A stretch of DNA of 64,000 nt, from positions 372,001 to 436,000 of the forward strand of contig CATOTI010000003.1 in NCBI GenBank assembly GCA_951813295.1. Direction: 5' to 3'. The first letter of the stretch is position 1; each line of letters begins with the position of its first letter. The notes under the pieces are model-generated. The model worked only from the letters and a program-made list of their open reading frames with translations, was not told the DNA's origin and did no database searches. Source of the stretch: an uncultured Pseudomonadales bacterium. Lineage in GTDB: Bacteria > Pseudomonadota > Gammaproteobacteria > Pseudomonadales > Azotimanducaceae. The translations under genes were made by a program, and so were the position numbers. This document shows positions 36,382-44,842 of this stretch, one piece after another.

Positions 36382-37149
36382 GTGTCGAGCATTGAACGAT
36401 CAGTCGATCAACGGGGAATCGTCACCCTGACGATCAACCGGCCGCATCGTCGAAACGCGCTCGATAGCGAAGCGATGGCGCTGCTCAGAAAAGAGATCAG
36501 CGGGCTTGCCGATGGGGGCAGCGAACGTGCGCTCGTCATTCGGGGCTCGGATGGTAGTTTCTCGAGCGGGCGCGACTTGAAGGAAGCCAAAGACCTGGCG
36601 CTCGAGACCGGCCTCAATCAGCAGGCCGAGTGGGTTGAGGTGTTTCGTGCGCTGCGCCGATTACCCATTCCATCCGTTGCCGGCGTGGAAGGCCATGCGG
36701 TTGCCGGGGGTTTCACGCTGGCCATGGGGTGTGACTTCGTTCTGGCCGAACGTAACGCGGGATTCGGTGCGCTCGAGATGCGCAACGGTTTCCCCGCGGC
36801 TGTTTGTATCCCGATTCTTGCGCGCCTCGTCGGGCCGCGTGTCGGCCTCGAACTTGCGATCTTCGGCGATATCGTCGGGGCGGAACGCCTCTATGAGGTC
36901 GGCCTCGTCACGCAGCTCGTCGACGACGGCGCGATGAGCGGTGCGATCGATGCGTTCACGGACAGGATCGTGAATCTCGCCCCCAATGCCGTGCAGGAAA
37001 CCCTCGAAAGCTGGCGGGCGGCCGAATCCGCGCCGATCGAGCAGTCGCTGACGATGGGCCTGCGGCTCAATCAGCTACTCGATGCATCGGGGCGCTTCTC
37101 GCTGCCCGATCCGTCGTTCTCGAAAAAGGGTGACGACAAGTCGTCTTGA
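36382..37149 (+). CDS. Enoyl-CoA hydratase/isomerase family protein (crotonase fold)
   Basis: GTG start preceded by GAGGAG. In 255 residues it has TLTINRPHRRNALDSEAM, the oxyanion-hole segments GSDGSFSSGRDLKE and GVEGHAVAGGFTLAMGCDFVLAE, and the FGALEMRNGFPA loop where catalytic acids usually sit. It processes a CoA thioester, most simply hydration in beta-oxidation. Confidence 0.9.
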   Translation: MSSIERSVDQRGIVTLTINRPHRRNALDSEAMALLRKEISGLADGGSERALVIRGSDGSFSSGRDLKEAKDLALETGLNQQAEWVEVFRALRRLPIPSVAGVEGHAVAGGFTLAMGCDFVLAERNAGFGALEMRNGFPAAVCIPILARLVGPRVGLELAIFGDIVGAERLYEVGLVTQLVDDGAMSGAIDAFTDRIVNLAPNAVQETLESWRAAESAPIEQSLTMGLRLNQLLDASGRFSLPDPSFSKKGDDKSS

Positions 37150-37169
37150 GGCGCGATATGGCGCCGTGA

Positions 37170-37535
37170 TCACGGGTCCGCCTCTTCGACGTGGCAGGCA
37201 ATGCACCGCCGGAGGGGTCCGCTCTCGTCGCCGGCGAGGCTCTTCTCCTCGTGGCAGCCACGACAGAGCTCGTGAAACTGCGCTTCGAACAAAGGCCAGA
37301 CGTCTTGGTTGGTAACGTGGCAGTGCATGCAGGGTTGCGTACCGGTGTCGTCCACGTAGTTGTGGTGGCAAACCATGCAAGGCGTGTGGGTGTGGTCAAC
37401 GTGTGCGAATGTCATCGGAAGAATCGGCTCCGGACTACCGTATCGGGCTGCGACTTCGGTGTTTTGACCGAACGGTGCACCGAGGTAGAGCACACTCGCG
37501 ACGAGCAAACCCGCGACCAGGAATGCCGTTTTCAC
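37170..37535 (-). CDS. Small tetraheme c-type cytochrome
   Basis: The GTG start overlaps the stop of the upstream membrane gene (GTGA). The 121-residue protein has an N-terminal hydrophobic signal/anchor (FLVAGLLVASVLYLGAP) and four CXXCH haem-binding motifs (CMVCH, CMHCH, CRGCH, CIACH) in about 75 residues. The nearby histidines suggest bis-His ligation, as in class III-like cytochromes. It is periplasmic, probably membrane-tethered. With its partner it looks like a transmembrane electron-transfer pair. Confidence 0.85.
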   Translation of the reverse strand: MKTAFLVAGLLVASVLYLGAPFGQNTEVAARYGSPEPILPMTFAHVDHTHTPCMVCHHNYVDDTGTQPCMHCHVTNQDVWPLFEAQFHELCRGCHEEKSLAGDESGPLRRCIACHVEEADP

Positions 37536-38251
37536 GACAGGTTCTTCATCAGCACGAAGCCCGCCGAGGCGATGCAGGTCGCGACCAGCATCAACACGGG
37601 CGACGCCACCGACGTCTGGCTTGGCGACAGCCGAACCGCGCGCGACGAACACACCCAGAGCGCGAGGGCGATGAGGCCCAGAACCTGGTAGTCGTGGCGC
37701 AGATAAAACCCGGCGCCGACGATGTGGTAGCCGGTTAGCGCCAGGGCGACGATACCAATAGCCCGATGGCCGTTTTTGAAAGATGTGTAGCCGCCGAATA
37801 CCCGCATCCTGGCCGGGACGACGGAGACCATGACCGTTAGCACGATGAACAGAAGTGCCAGTACACCGGACCACATGTAGAGCGGCGCATCGGGTTTGAT
37901 GTACTCGAGTGAAGCGCCGTCCGCGAGCAGGAAGACGCCGGCGTGACCGGCGGCCATTGCGGCGACGACGTAGCTCAACTGTTCGTGGCGTGTGAGATCG
38001 CGAGCACCGCGTGGGGTCGAGCTGAGATAGAGAAGACCCGCGAGGGCCGCGAAACCGAGAGCGTTCGCGCCGTCCCAGATCCAACCGCCGTTCAGCGTGG
38101 GGCTGCCCAGAAGCGCGAGGCTAAAGACCAGAGCGAAGAGGCTTAGGAAGAGAACCACCGGCGCAGTACAGGCGACACAGCCGACGCTGTCAAAAGCCGC
38201 GGTGGCAAAAGTGCTGCGTCGAGAGGAAGAACGACCCGGCTGAAGCCGCAC
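37532..38251 (-). CDS. Polytopic membrane protein, possible cytochrome b-like partner of the tetraheme cytochrome
   Basis: About 239 residues with six or more hydrophobic segments. Histidines occur in or near membrane segments (ARDLTRHEQLSY, AAGHAGVF, KNGHRAIGIV, LTGYHIVGAGF, LRHDYQVLG), which could ligate haem. The gene is coupled to the tetraheme cytochrome gene by GTGA. The frame may start further downstream than the first available codon. The haem b assignment is inference from His positions and context, not a family match I can name. Confidence 0.65.
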   Translation of the reverse strand: MRLQPGRSSSRRSTFATAAFDSVGCVACTAPVVLFLSLFALVFSLALLGSPTLNGGWIWDGANALGFAALAGLLYLSSTPRGARDLTRHEQLSYVVAAMAAGHAGVFLLADGASLEYIKPDAPLYMWSGVLALLFIVLTVMVSVVPARMRVFGGYTSFKNGHRAIGIVALALTGYHIVGAGFYLRHDYQVLGLIALALWVCSSRAVRLSPSQTSVASPVLMLVATCIASAGFVLMKNLS

Positions 38252-38272
38252 CGGTCGCGCGACGCCGCGAGA

Positions 38273-38348
<76 letters not shown>

Positions 38349-38365
38349 TAAGCGCGAGGCGGCGC

Positions 38366-38395
38366 ATTCTATGACCGCGTGAGCCGGCTTTTCAA
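38366..38395 (-). promoter_or_regulatory. Promoter of the tRNA-Glu gene
   Basis: On the minus strand TTGAAA (38395-38390), an 18-bp spacer and TAGAAT (38371-38366) precede the tRNA by 17 bp. A GC-rich discriminator (GCGCCGCC) follows the -10, as is usual for stringently controlled stable-RNA promoters. Confidence 0.75.
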
Positions 38396-38449
38396 CCGAA
38401 TGCACAGGTAAGACCGATAGAATGCGCCGGTTTCGAACCGAGCATCATT

Positions 38450-39682
38450 TTGAGAGCGATCCACTACTACTTCATCGGCACGGGCACGTGGTTCATCTCG
38501 CACGGCATTCAGAGCGTGATGTTTGCCTGGCTCGTGACGATGGTGCTGCTCGAGACGCCGGAAAAGGTTGGTCTCGCGCAGATGGTGATGCTCGTCCCCA
38601 CGACGCTGTTGATGCTCGTCGGTGGGAGTTACGCGGACCGATTCGGCGGACGGCGCGTCGCCATGATCGCGCAAGGCTTCGGCGTGTTGCCGGTGCTGCT
38701 GCTGTTGTACGTCGTTGCAGCGGATTCGTTGAGCTTCACGACGATGCTCATCTATGCTGTCATGATGGGTTGTGCACAAGCCTTCGTGACGCCGGCTCGG
38801 GACGGATTGCTGAACCAGGTCGCCGAAGGTCGCATCCAGCGCACGGTCGTCCTCGCGAGCTTGATCCAGTTCGGAATCCAGATGGTGGGGCTCCTGGCGG
38901 CGGGTCTTGCCGATCAGATCGGGCCGATCGCCGTACTCTCGGGTCAAGCTGGCGCGTTGCTCGTCGGTGTGATCGCCTATCGGCGGATCCCGCGTCGGGT
39001 GCAGGCGCCGCAGACCACTCACGCGCCGATGTTGCCGTCGATCGTCGACGGGTGCCGGACGGTATTGGCGTCGACCGCGATGCGGCCCGTCGTTCTGCAG
39101 AACATTTTCATGGGGATCTTCTTCATGGGGTCCTACATCGTCACGATCCCACTCCTGATCCGGGAGGTTTACGACGGCTCGTCGGCGGATCTGGCGATCG
39201 TGCACGCAGCGAACGCGCTCGGGCTCGTCACCTCGATCGTCGGATTGCTGTTTCTCGGTGACATCAAACGCCAGGGGCGGGCGCTGCTGTTCACGCAAGG
39301 GATCGGTGGCGTGTTTCTCGCCGCCGCGGGTTTCGGCTTCGGTTTTCCCTTGATGGTGGGATGCATCTACCTTTGGGGTTTGTGCGGCGGCGTCGCGATG
39401 AGCATGTCGCGTACGATCATGCAGGAGCAGGCGCCCGATGATCAGCGCGGTCGCGTCATGGCGTTCTTCTCGTTTTCGTTCATGGGAGCGGGGCCGATTG
39501 GTGCAATCGGGTCGGGCTACGTCGTCGAGGCTATGGGCGCGGGTCCGACATTGATCGTCGCGTCCGTGTCGATGGCGTTCGTCGTGCTCGTCATCGGCTT
39601 CACCACGAGCCTCTGGCGGTTGCATCATGTCAGCGAACCCGTGGCGGCGCCCAGCGACGAACGTGCCGCAGCGGGTCCTTGA
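38450..39682 (+). CDS. MFS transporter
   Basis: A 410-residue, 12-segment major facilitator. The TTG start follows poor Shine-Dalgarno context. The A-motif between segments 2 and 3 appears as GGSYADRFGGRRVAM and later ones as FLGDIKRQGRAL. DGLLNQVAEGRIQRTVVLASL is typical of the drug-exporter-like enterobactin/MFS_3 group. Its stop overlaps a possible TTG of the following alcohol dehydrogenase. The substrate is unknown. Confidence 0.85.
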   Translation: MRAIHYYFIGTGTWFISHGIQSVMFAWLVTMVLLETPEKVGLAQMVMLVPTTLLMLVGGSYADRFGGRRVAMIAQGFGVLPVLLLLYVVAADSLSFTTMLIYAVMMGCAQAFVTPARDGLLNQVAEGRIQRTVVLASLIQFGIQMVGLLAAGLADQIGPIAVLSGQAGALLVGVIAYRRIPRRVQAPQTTHAPMLPSIVDGCRTVLASTAMRPVVLQNIFMGIFFMGSYIVTIPLLIREVYDGSSADLAIVHAANALGLVTSIVGLLFLGDIKRQGRALLFTQGIGGVFLAAAGFGFGFPLMVGCIYLWGLCGGVAMSMSRTIMQEQAPDDQRGRVMAFFSFSFMGAGPIGAIGSGYVVEAMGAGPTLIVASVSMAFVVLVIGFTTSLWRLHHVSEPVAAPSDERAAAGP

Positions 39683-39708
39683 TCGAGTTATCGCGCAGGA
39701 GGCAGATT

Positions 39709-40651
39709 TTGCGAGTCAAGAATATCCGTTACACGGCCGGCGGCGGCGCTGAAGTCATCGATGTCGACGTGCCGAAACCGGGCCGTGGTGAAGTGCAGGT
39801 GGAGGTATCCGCTTGCGGCATCTGCTCTTGGGATTTGCAGACGTTTCGGAGCGGCGCCGACTCGAAGTTCGCCGCGCCGCCGGGACATGAAGGCATTGGC
39901 TACGTGACGGAGCTGGGCGAGGGGGTGCGCGGGTTTGAGGTCGGCGATCGAGTTGCCGGCGGCGGTTTCGCCCAGATCCGCAACTCACCGGCCCGAAGCC
40001 TCTACAAAGTGCCGGACTCCGATCTCCCCGATAACCATCTCATCGTCGAGCCCGTCTCGTGTGTCGTGACGGGGATGGATCACTGTCAGTTGAAGGCCGG
40101 TGAGCGTTTGGCGATGGTCGGCTGCGGTTTCATGGGTCTGATGATGATTCAGGGATTGAAGGGCGCGGCCGCGGATCAGCTCATCGCGCTCGATGTGGAC
40201 GACGCGCGACTGGATCTAGCGCTCGATCGAGATGGGTGCAACGGAGGCCCACAACGTCACGGGGGCCGATTTTGCGGACGTGAAACGCGATCTCGAGCGG
40301 CGCGGTATCGACATCGTCGTCGACACGAGTGGGTCGCAGGCTGGTCTCGATCTCGCGACCGATATCGTGCGCCGCGCCGGCCGGATCAACCTCTTCGGCT
40401 GGATCAAAGGCGAGGAAGCCCAATTCAACCCGAGCACCTGGCATGGCAAGGCGATCTCCATCGTGAACAGTTCGCCGGCCGCTCAGATGCGAGATCCGTT
40501 TCCGCCGGCGATCCGGCTCCTGCTGAACAAGACGATCCAGCTCGAGAAACTCGTCACGCACACATGCTCGATCGACGAATACCCGACGTTCATGACCGAC
40601 GTCACAGGTGGACTCGTCGACGGCTACATCAAAGGCGTCGTGACCAACTAG
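39709..40651 (+). pseudogene. Zinc-type alcohol dehydrogenase (MDR family), frameshifted
   Basis: AGGAGG at 39697-39702 selects the TTG start at 39709. Frame 1 encodes the GroES-like part with CGICSWDLQTF and GHEGIGYVTELGEGV, then the Rossmann motif VGCGFMGLMMIQGLKG and ends in RLDLAL. The rest (EMGATEAHNV ... DGYIKGVVTN) is in another frame from about 40231. The break is a tandem TCGATCGA at 40223-40230: with one TCGA removed the text reads through as LALEMGATEA, exactly as expected for the family. No structural-zinc cysteine loop is present. The break may be a real mutation or a sequencing/assembly error. Confidence 0.85.
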
Positions 40652-41019
40652 CGTTCGACGATGCTGATGTGATTGCCATCGGGATCGAGGATGCCGAAGG
40701 TTCTTGCGCCGGTCGGGATGGTGCCGGGTTCGATGTAGAACGTCGCGCCTTGCGCCCGGGCACGAATGAGCACGCCATCGAAGTCGTCGACATGCACGAC
40801 ACAGGCGCCTTGTCCCGCCGGCATGTCCATATCGCGCGCGAGGGCGAGGTGAAAACCGCCGCCCGAGAGATCGAGCACCGCATAGTTGACGTCGCGACTG
40901 TTCTGTTCTGTTTCGTTGCGATAAGCAACGACGAGCGTAAACACGGATCGATACCATTCGATCGAATCGTGAACCTGATTGCTGACCAGGACAGGCCAGG
41001 CTGAATCCCCTGCGGCCAT
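40648..41019 (-). CDS. VOC (glyoxalase/bleomycin-resistance) family protein
   Basis: A 123-residue protein of one vicinal-oxygen-chelate module: VLVSNQVHDSIEWYRSVF near the N-terminus, GGGFHLALA and the C-terminal FGILDPDGNHISIVER with the usual metal-binding Glu. Such single modules dimerise to form the active site. It overlaps the end of the alcohol dehydrogenase gene by 4 bp (convergent). Upstream lies the candidate small RNA. Confidence 0.85.
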   Translation of the reverse strand: MAAGDSAWPVLVSNQVHDSIEWYRSVFTLVVAYRNETEQNSRDVNYAVLDLSGGGFHLALARDMDMPAGQGACVVHVDDFDGVLIRARAQGATFYIEPGTIPTGARTFGILDPDGNHISIVER

Positions 41020-41059
41020 TGCGTTCGTCTCGCGCGTTGTAAGGTTTTCTTATACCTGA

Positions 41060-41203
41060 ACGAACACCGCCGGGCCCGAAGGCCCGGCGGTGATGAGTTG
41101 CCCTTGGAGGGGGAGCGCGAACGACGCGGGGGAGTAGCCGTTGGGGTCGCCGATCTACGCTTAGTCAAAGCTCCGGGGGAGGGCTTCGACAAAAGCAACT
41201 CAC
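41060..41203 (-). ncRNA. Candidate structured small RNA with three CUCCCCC motifs
   Basis: On the minus strand the RNA would begin about 41203, just after CTTAAT (41211-41206, a -10-like box). GAGUUGCUUUUG (41201-41190) pairs over 12 bp with CAAGGGCAACUC (41107-41096), closing a multi-branched structure. Inside, GUCGAAGC and GCUUUGAC make an 8-bp stem with a C-rich loop. CGCG-UCGUU-CGCG makes a second hairpin flanked on both sides by CUCCCCC. A third, weaker hairpin joins GUAG to CUAC. A perfect 11-bp GC stem capped by UUCG (41091-41066) follows; the UUCG is on this strand only, which favours minus orientation. The T-rich tail is poor (GTTCGTT). No known family (6S, SRP, tmRNA, RNase P) was recognised. 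Confidence 0.6.
41066..41091 (-). terminator. UUCG-capped GC hairpin, probable terminator of the candidate small RNA
   Basis: ACCGCCGGGCC-TTCG-GGCCCGGCGGT on the minus strand is a perfect 11-bp stem with a stable tetraloop. It is followed by GTTCGTTCAGG, so the U-tract is weak. It also lies 47 bp upstream of the VOC gene start, so it could instead attenuate read-through into that gene. Confidence 0.6.
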
Positions 41204-41319
41204 CTATTAAGACGCGCGAACGAACAAAACAGTCGCTACGATTTGATCCGATTCGATTAGTTTTTGTTTCAGGTTGTTTCTCTTTTCTTTCGCGGGTCTG
41301 CGAAGGTCGGCGCAAGAAC

Positions 41320-42279
41320 TCAGCCGAGCCGTCCGGCGGCCGCGAGGATCTCGAGCGCGTCGACCGTCAGATAGGCGTTTGCCTTGCCGAAATCGTCCCC
41401 GTGCCACGGCGCGTGGGTGAAATCGTCAGCCCCCTGCTTGTGGCTGAAGAGCTTCCGCTCTGCATTCAGGCCCTCTCCGGCGATCATTTTCGATTCCAGT
41501 AGATCGAGCGCGTCGGCCGTGCGCGGATCGTGCAGATGGCCCGATCGCGCGAGGATATGCAGGCCCGCCATGAAGTCGTAGAGCCGCGGATAGGGATAGG
41601 AAGGTTTGACGTAAACCGGGCGAAGGGGTTTGCCGTTCGTCCGCTTGAGATACACGCGCCGATCGAGCACGACTTGTGCCGCGGCATCGACCGCGTGGTC
41701 GAGTTCGACGCTCGGGTTTCGCGCGCGGTAAGTCGAGAGCCCGCGTAGACCGTACGCCGTGTGCACGATCGACGGGCCTTTCGCACGCGGAATCTTGCTG
41801 CAGTTCCAGCCGCCGCCGGGCCACTGATAGCGCAAAAGATTCGTTGCCAGCCGGTCGGTCTCGCGGTTCGCGAGGCCGAGCACGATCGACGCGAAGATCG
41901 CGTTGGCGTGAAACGAACCGTGCACCCGGTGTTTGTCGCGAATGAAGAGCGCATCGTCGTATTGCCCCTCCAGACGCGTAAGCCACGCAACGATGATGTC
42001 GCGATAGGGAATCAACGATCGATCGCCGGGTGGATAGTCGATGTCGGCGAGGTAGCGAAAGGTCAGGTAGATCGTCGAGTTGCCGGCGCGATCGCCCGAA
42101 TCGCTCACCTCGAGGTCGCGTTTCAGGCTTTCGGCGATGGGTGACGTCTTGATGCTTCGCCTCAGACGCCGCATGGCGTTGCTCGACGGATCTTCGCCGA
42201 GTACGTAGCGTCTGAGCTTGTAGCGAATCACGGGGTTTGGTGATTCGTCGAGTTTCGCGATGATGGGATCGGCGTCCAT
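41320..42279 (-). CDS. Protein with an alpha/alpha-toroid (prenyltransferase/terpene-cyclase-like) repeat
   Basis: 319 residues, cytosolic, no signal. The middle holds RYQWPGGGWNCSK, a good match to the QW motif of squalene-cyclase/prenyltransferase-type repeats. Further helical repeats follow (VHTAYGLRGLSTY; YDFMAGLHILARSGHLHDP; YLTVDALEILAAAGRLG). The DxDD-type acid of class II cyclases is not evident, so it is probably not a full cyclase. The start MDADPIIAKLDESPNPVIRYKL suggests a conserved uncharacterised family. The minus-strand sRNA candidate begins about 115 bp downstream of its stop. Confidence 0.75.
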   Translation of the reverse strand: MDADPIIAKLDESPNPVIRYKLRRYVLGEDPSSNAMRRLRRSIKTSPIAESLKRDLEVSDSGDRAGNSTIYLTFRYLADIDYPPGDRSLIPYRDIIVAWLTRLEGQYDDALFIRDKHRVHGSFHANAIFASIVLGLANRETDRLATNLLRYQWPGGGWNCSKIPRAKGPSIVHTAYGLRGLSTYRARNPSVELDHAVDAAAQVVLDRRVYLKRTNGKPLRPVYVKPSYPYPRLYDFMAGLHILARSGHLHDPRTADALDLLESKMIAGEGLNAERKLFSHKQGADDFTHAPWHGDDFGKANAYLTVDALEILAAAGRLG

Positions 42280-42442
42280 TCCATTGCTCCACTTCTTTTA
42301 TCGCCATCATGGGCCGAAATCGGGATGGAGGCATCCGCGTGTCAGCAGAAGAGCGCGATCGTTCGCCCGAGGCAACGGGGCGTTGTAGCGAGCCCGATGA
42401 ACGACGGGTAGGCTCGCAGCCACCAAGAGCGGAGGACCCGTC

Positions 42443-44356
42443 GTGAAAAACCCCCTCGTCTTCATCAGCGGCTTCGCCGCAGCACTTGCGATCGTTGGTT
42501 GCTCGGAAACCGCGGTCGAACCCGAAGAGGTCGCGGTACCGCTCAGCCCACCGACGTACTCCGCCGCCGCGTTCTACAACTCGGTTTCGGTGGGTATCGC
42601 CGGTGACCACGCATGGTCCGCCGATGACTCGAAGCTTCTGATCCAGTCGGATGTGACCGGCATCTTCAATGCGTACGCGCTCGACGTCGAAACGAGCGGA
42701 CTGACCCCGCTGACGCAGTCGACGGATCAGACGATGCGTGTCAGTTCATGGTTTCCGGAAGACGGCCGGGCCATCGTTGTGGCTGATCAAGGTGGCAACG
42801 AGCTAACGCACGTCTACGTCCGCGAAATTGACGGGACGTTGACGGATCTCACCCCAGGTGAGGGCCATCGGGCGATATACGGGGGCTTTCTAGACGACGG
42901 TTCCGGTTTCTACGTCGGGAGCAACGAACGTGATCCGCAGTTCTTCGATCTTTACGCCTACGACGCGAAGGACTACGCGCGCGAGCTCATCTTCGAGAAC
43001 AAGGGCGGTTTCAGTATCGCGGGCGGGACCGACGGGTTGCTGGCACTCATCAAAGGGAACTCGAGCGCGGACTCGGACGTCTTTCTCGTCGACCTGAAGG
43101 ATCCGGACGCGGAACCGACTCTCATCACGCCCCACGAAGGCAACATCACACACGGCGTCTACGGTTTTACGCGTGACGGCAAGCAACTCATCTACGGTAC
43201 GAACGAGCATGGTGAGTTCCGCCAGGCGTGGTCCTACGACCACGAAACCGGTGAAAGGGCCCCCTATATCGCGGCTGATTGGGACGTCGTGTTTCTCAGC
43301 TTCTCGCGCTCGGGTCGCTATCGTGTCGTCGGGACGAACGAGGATGCGCGAACCCGGGTCGCCATTACGGACCTCGAAACAGGAGCGCCGCTGACCTTAC
43401 CGGAACTGCCGGATGGCGCCGTCGGGCAGGTGCGCTTCTCACGCGACGAGACGCGGATGGCGTTCATGCTCTTCTCGGATACGTCGACGCCGGACATCTA
43501 CCATGTCGATCTCGCGGCCGGCACGGTCAAGCGCCACACCGAAACCCTCAATACGGCGATCGAGGAGGATCGGCTCGTTGCCTCCGAGGTCGTCCGGTAT
43601 CCGAGTTACGACGGCCTCGAGATTCCGAGCATCCTGTATCGCCCGAAGGACGCATCCGCCGAGAATCCCGTCCCGGCGCTGGTCTATGTGCATGGCGGCC
43701 CGGGTGGTCAGAGCCGGACCGGCTACGACCCGAGAGTCCAGCATCTGGTGAATCACGGCTACGCGATCCTGATGGCGAACAACCGTGGATCGTCCGGTTA
43801 CGGCAAGACGTTCTACCACATGGATGATCGCAAGCACGGCGACGTCGACTTGAAGGACATCGTCGAGGGCAAGGGATACCTAGCCGGTCTCGACTGGGTG
43901 GACGCTGATCGCATCGGCATCATCGGGGGGTCTTACGGCGGCTACATGGTGGGTGCCGCGCTCGCGTTCGAGCCGGGCGTCTTCGACGTTGGCATCAACA
44001 TCTTCGGCGTGATGAATTGGGTTCGAACCCTCTCGAACATCCCGCCGTGGTGGGGTGCGAACAAGGACGTCCTATACGACGAAATGGGCGATCCGGCGAC
44101 GGATGCTGAGCGTCATCGCGCGATCTCGCCGCTCTTTCACGCGCAGAACATCAAGGTGCCGTTCTTGGTTGTGCAGGGCGCGAACGACCCCCGCGTGCTG
44201 CAGGTCGAGAGTGACGAAATCGTTGCGGCGGTGCGCGCGAACGACGTGCCGGTGGATTACGTGCTCTTCGACGACGAGGGGCACGGATTCAGCAAGCGCG
44301 TGAACCGCATCACGGCATCGGAGGCTTACGTCAATTTCCTGGACGAACACCTCTAA
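42443..44356 (+). CDS. S9 family prolyl oligopeptidase-like peptidase, predicted lipoprotein
   Basis: GTG start preceded by GGAGGA. The N-terminus is a lipoprotein signal (FAAALAIVGCSET). The 637 residues comprise a WD40-like beta-propeller and a C-terminal alpha/beta hydrolase domain. The latter has VYVHGGPGGQSRTGYDP, nucleophile GGSYGGYMVG, acid in QGANDPRV and His in DEGHGF. It is an acylaminoacyl- or dipeptidyl-peptidase-type enzyme, likely tethered in the periplasm. It fits the peptide-scavenging theme of the importer and M20 genes. Confidence 0.93.
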   Translation: MKNPLVFISGFAAALAIVGCSETAVEPEEVAVPLSPPTYSAAAFYNSVSVGIAGDHAWSADDSKLLIQSDVTGIFNAYALDVETSGLTPLTQSTDQTMRVSSWFPEDGRAIVVADQGGNELTHVYVREIDGTLTDLTPGEGHRAIYGGFLDDGSGFYVGSNERDPQFFDLYAYDAKDYARELIFENKGGFSIAGGTDGLLALIKGNSSADSDVFLVDLKDPDAEPTLITPHEGNITHGVYGFTRDGKQLIYGTNEHGEFRQAWSYDHETGERAPYIAADWDVVFLSFSRSGRYRVVGTNEDARTRVAITDLETGAPLTLPELPDGAVGQVRFSRDETRMAFMLFSDTSTPDIYHVDLAAGTVKRHTETLNTAIEEDRLVASEVVRYPSYDGLEIPSILYRPKDASAENPVPALVYVHGGPGGQSRTGYDPRVQHLVNHGYAILMANNRGSSGYGKTFYHMDDRKHGDVDLKDIVEGKGYLAGLDWVDADRIGIIGGSYGGYMVGAALAFEPGVFDVGINIFGVMNWVRTLSNIPPWWGANKDVLYDEMGDPATDAERHRAISPLFHAQNIKVPFLVVQGANDPRVLQVESDEIVAAVRANDVPVDYVLFDDEGHGFSKRVNRITASEAYVNFLDEHL

Positions 44357-44448
44357 GTTCGATGACGTGCCGCGATTGTGCCGCCTCAAGCCGCGAGGGC
44401 GACTTGGCGCGTGGGCTACGGCAAGACTGATCATCGGCGGAGGTCGAG

Positions 44449-44838
44449 ATGAAGAACGTCGTCCTATGGGCCCTGGTGGCCTATTACCTGCTGACCGGCC
44501 TCTATCTCATCGCCTTGCCGCTCACGTTCTACGAGACGGCACCGGGCGTCGTCGATACGGGCCCCTACAACATGCACTTCGTCCGCGATGTCGGTTTTGC
44601 GTTCACGGTGAGCGCGCTCGGGATTGCCTACGGAATGCGTCGCGCCAATAAACCACTCATCGTTTTCGGTTCAGCCTGGCTCGCGCTGCACGGGCTATTC
44701 CACCTGATTCTCTGGCTGGTCCACGACCATCACTTTGCGACGACGGCGCTCGTTGATCTGTTGGTCGTCGTGTTGCCGGCCATCGTCGTGACTTATCTGG
44801 CGGCGACTTTTGAACCCGCGGGGCAAACAGGGCTGTGA
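44449..44838 (+). CDS. Small four-helix membrane protein of unknown function
   Basis: 129 residues with four predicted transmembrane segments: YYLLTGLYLIALPL; DVGFAFTVSALGIAYGM; FGSAWLALHGLFHLILWLVH; LVVVLPAIVVTYLAA. CGGAGG precedes the ATG. His residues in segment 3 (LHGLFHLILWLVHDHH) are notable. No family is recognised. It ends 4 bp from the convergent GST gene. Confidence 0.7.
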   Translation: MKNVVLWALVAYYLLTGLYLIALPLTFYETAPGVVDTGPYNMHFVRDVGFAFTVSALGIAYGMRRANKPLIVFGSAWLALHGLFHLILWLVHDHHFATTALVDLLVVVLPAIVVTYLAATFEPAGQTGL

Positions 44839-44842
44839 GGCG

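Noticed and set aside
41060..41211. Reading the structured region as 6S RNA, SRP RNA, RNase P RNA or tmRNA
   Set aside because: None of the conserved cores of these RNAs (for example the SRP GGAAGCAGCC loop or the RNase P GAGGAAAGUCC) is present, and the size does not suit tmRNA or RNase P.
41098..41502. Plus-strand frame of 134 codons over the candidate sRNA and the end of the toroid gene
   Set aside because: Half of it is antisense to the toroid gene, and the rest lies in the strongly base-paired RNA-like region. No ribosome site.
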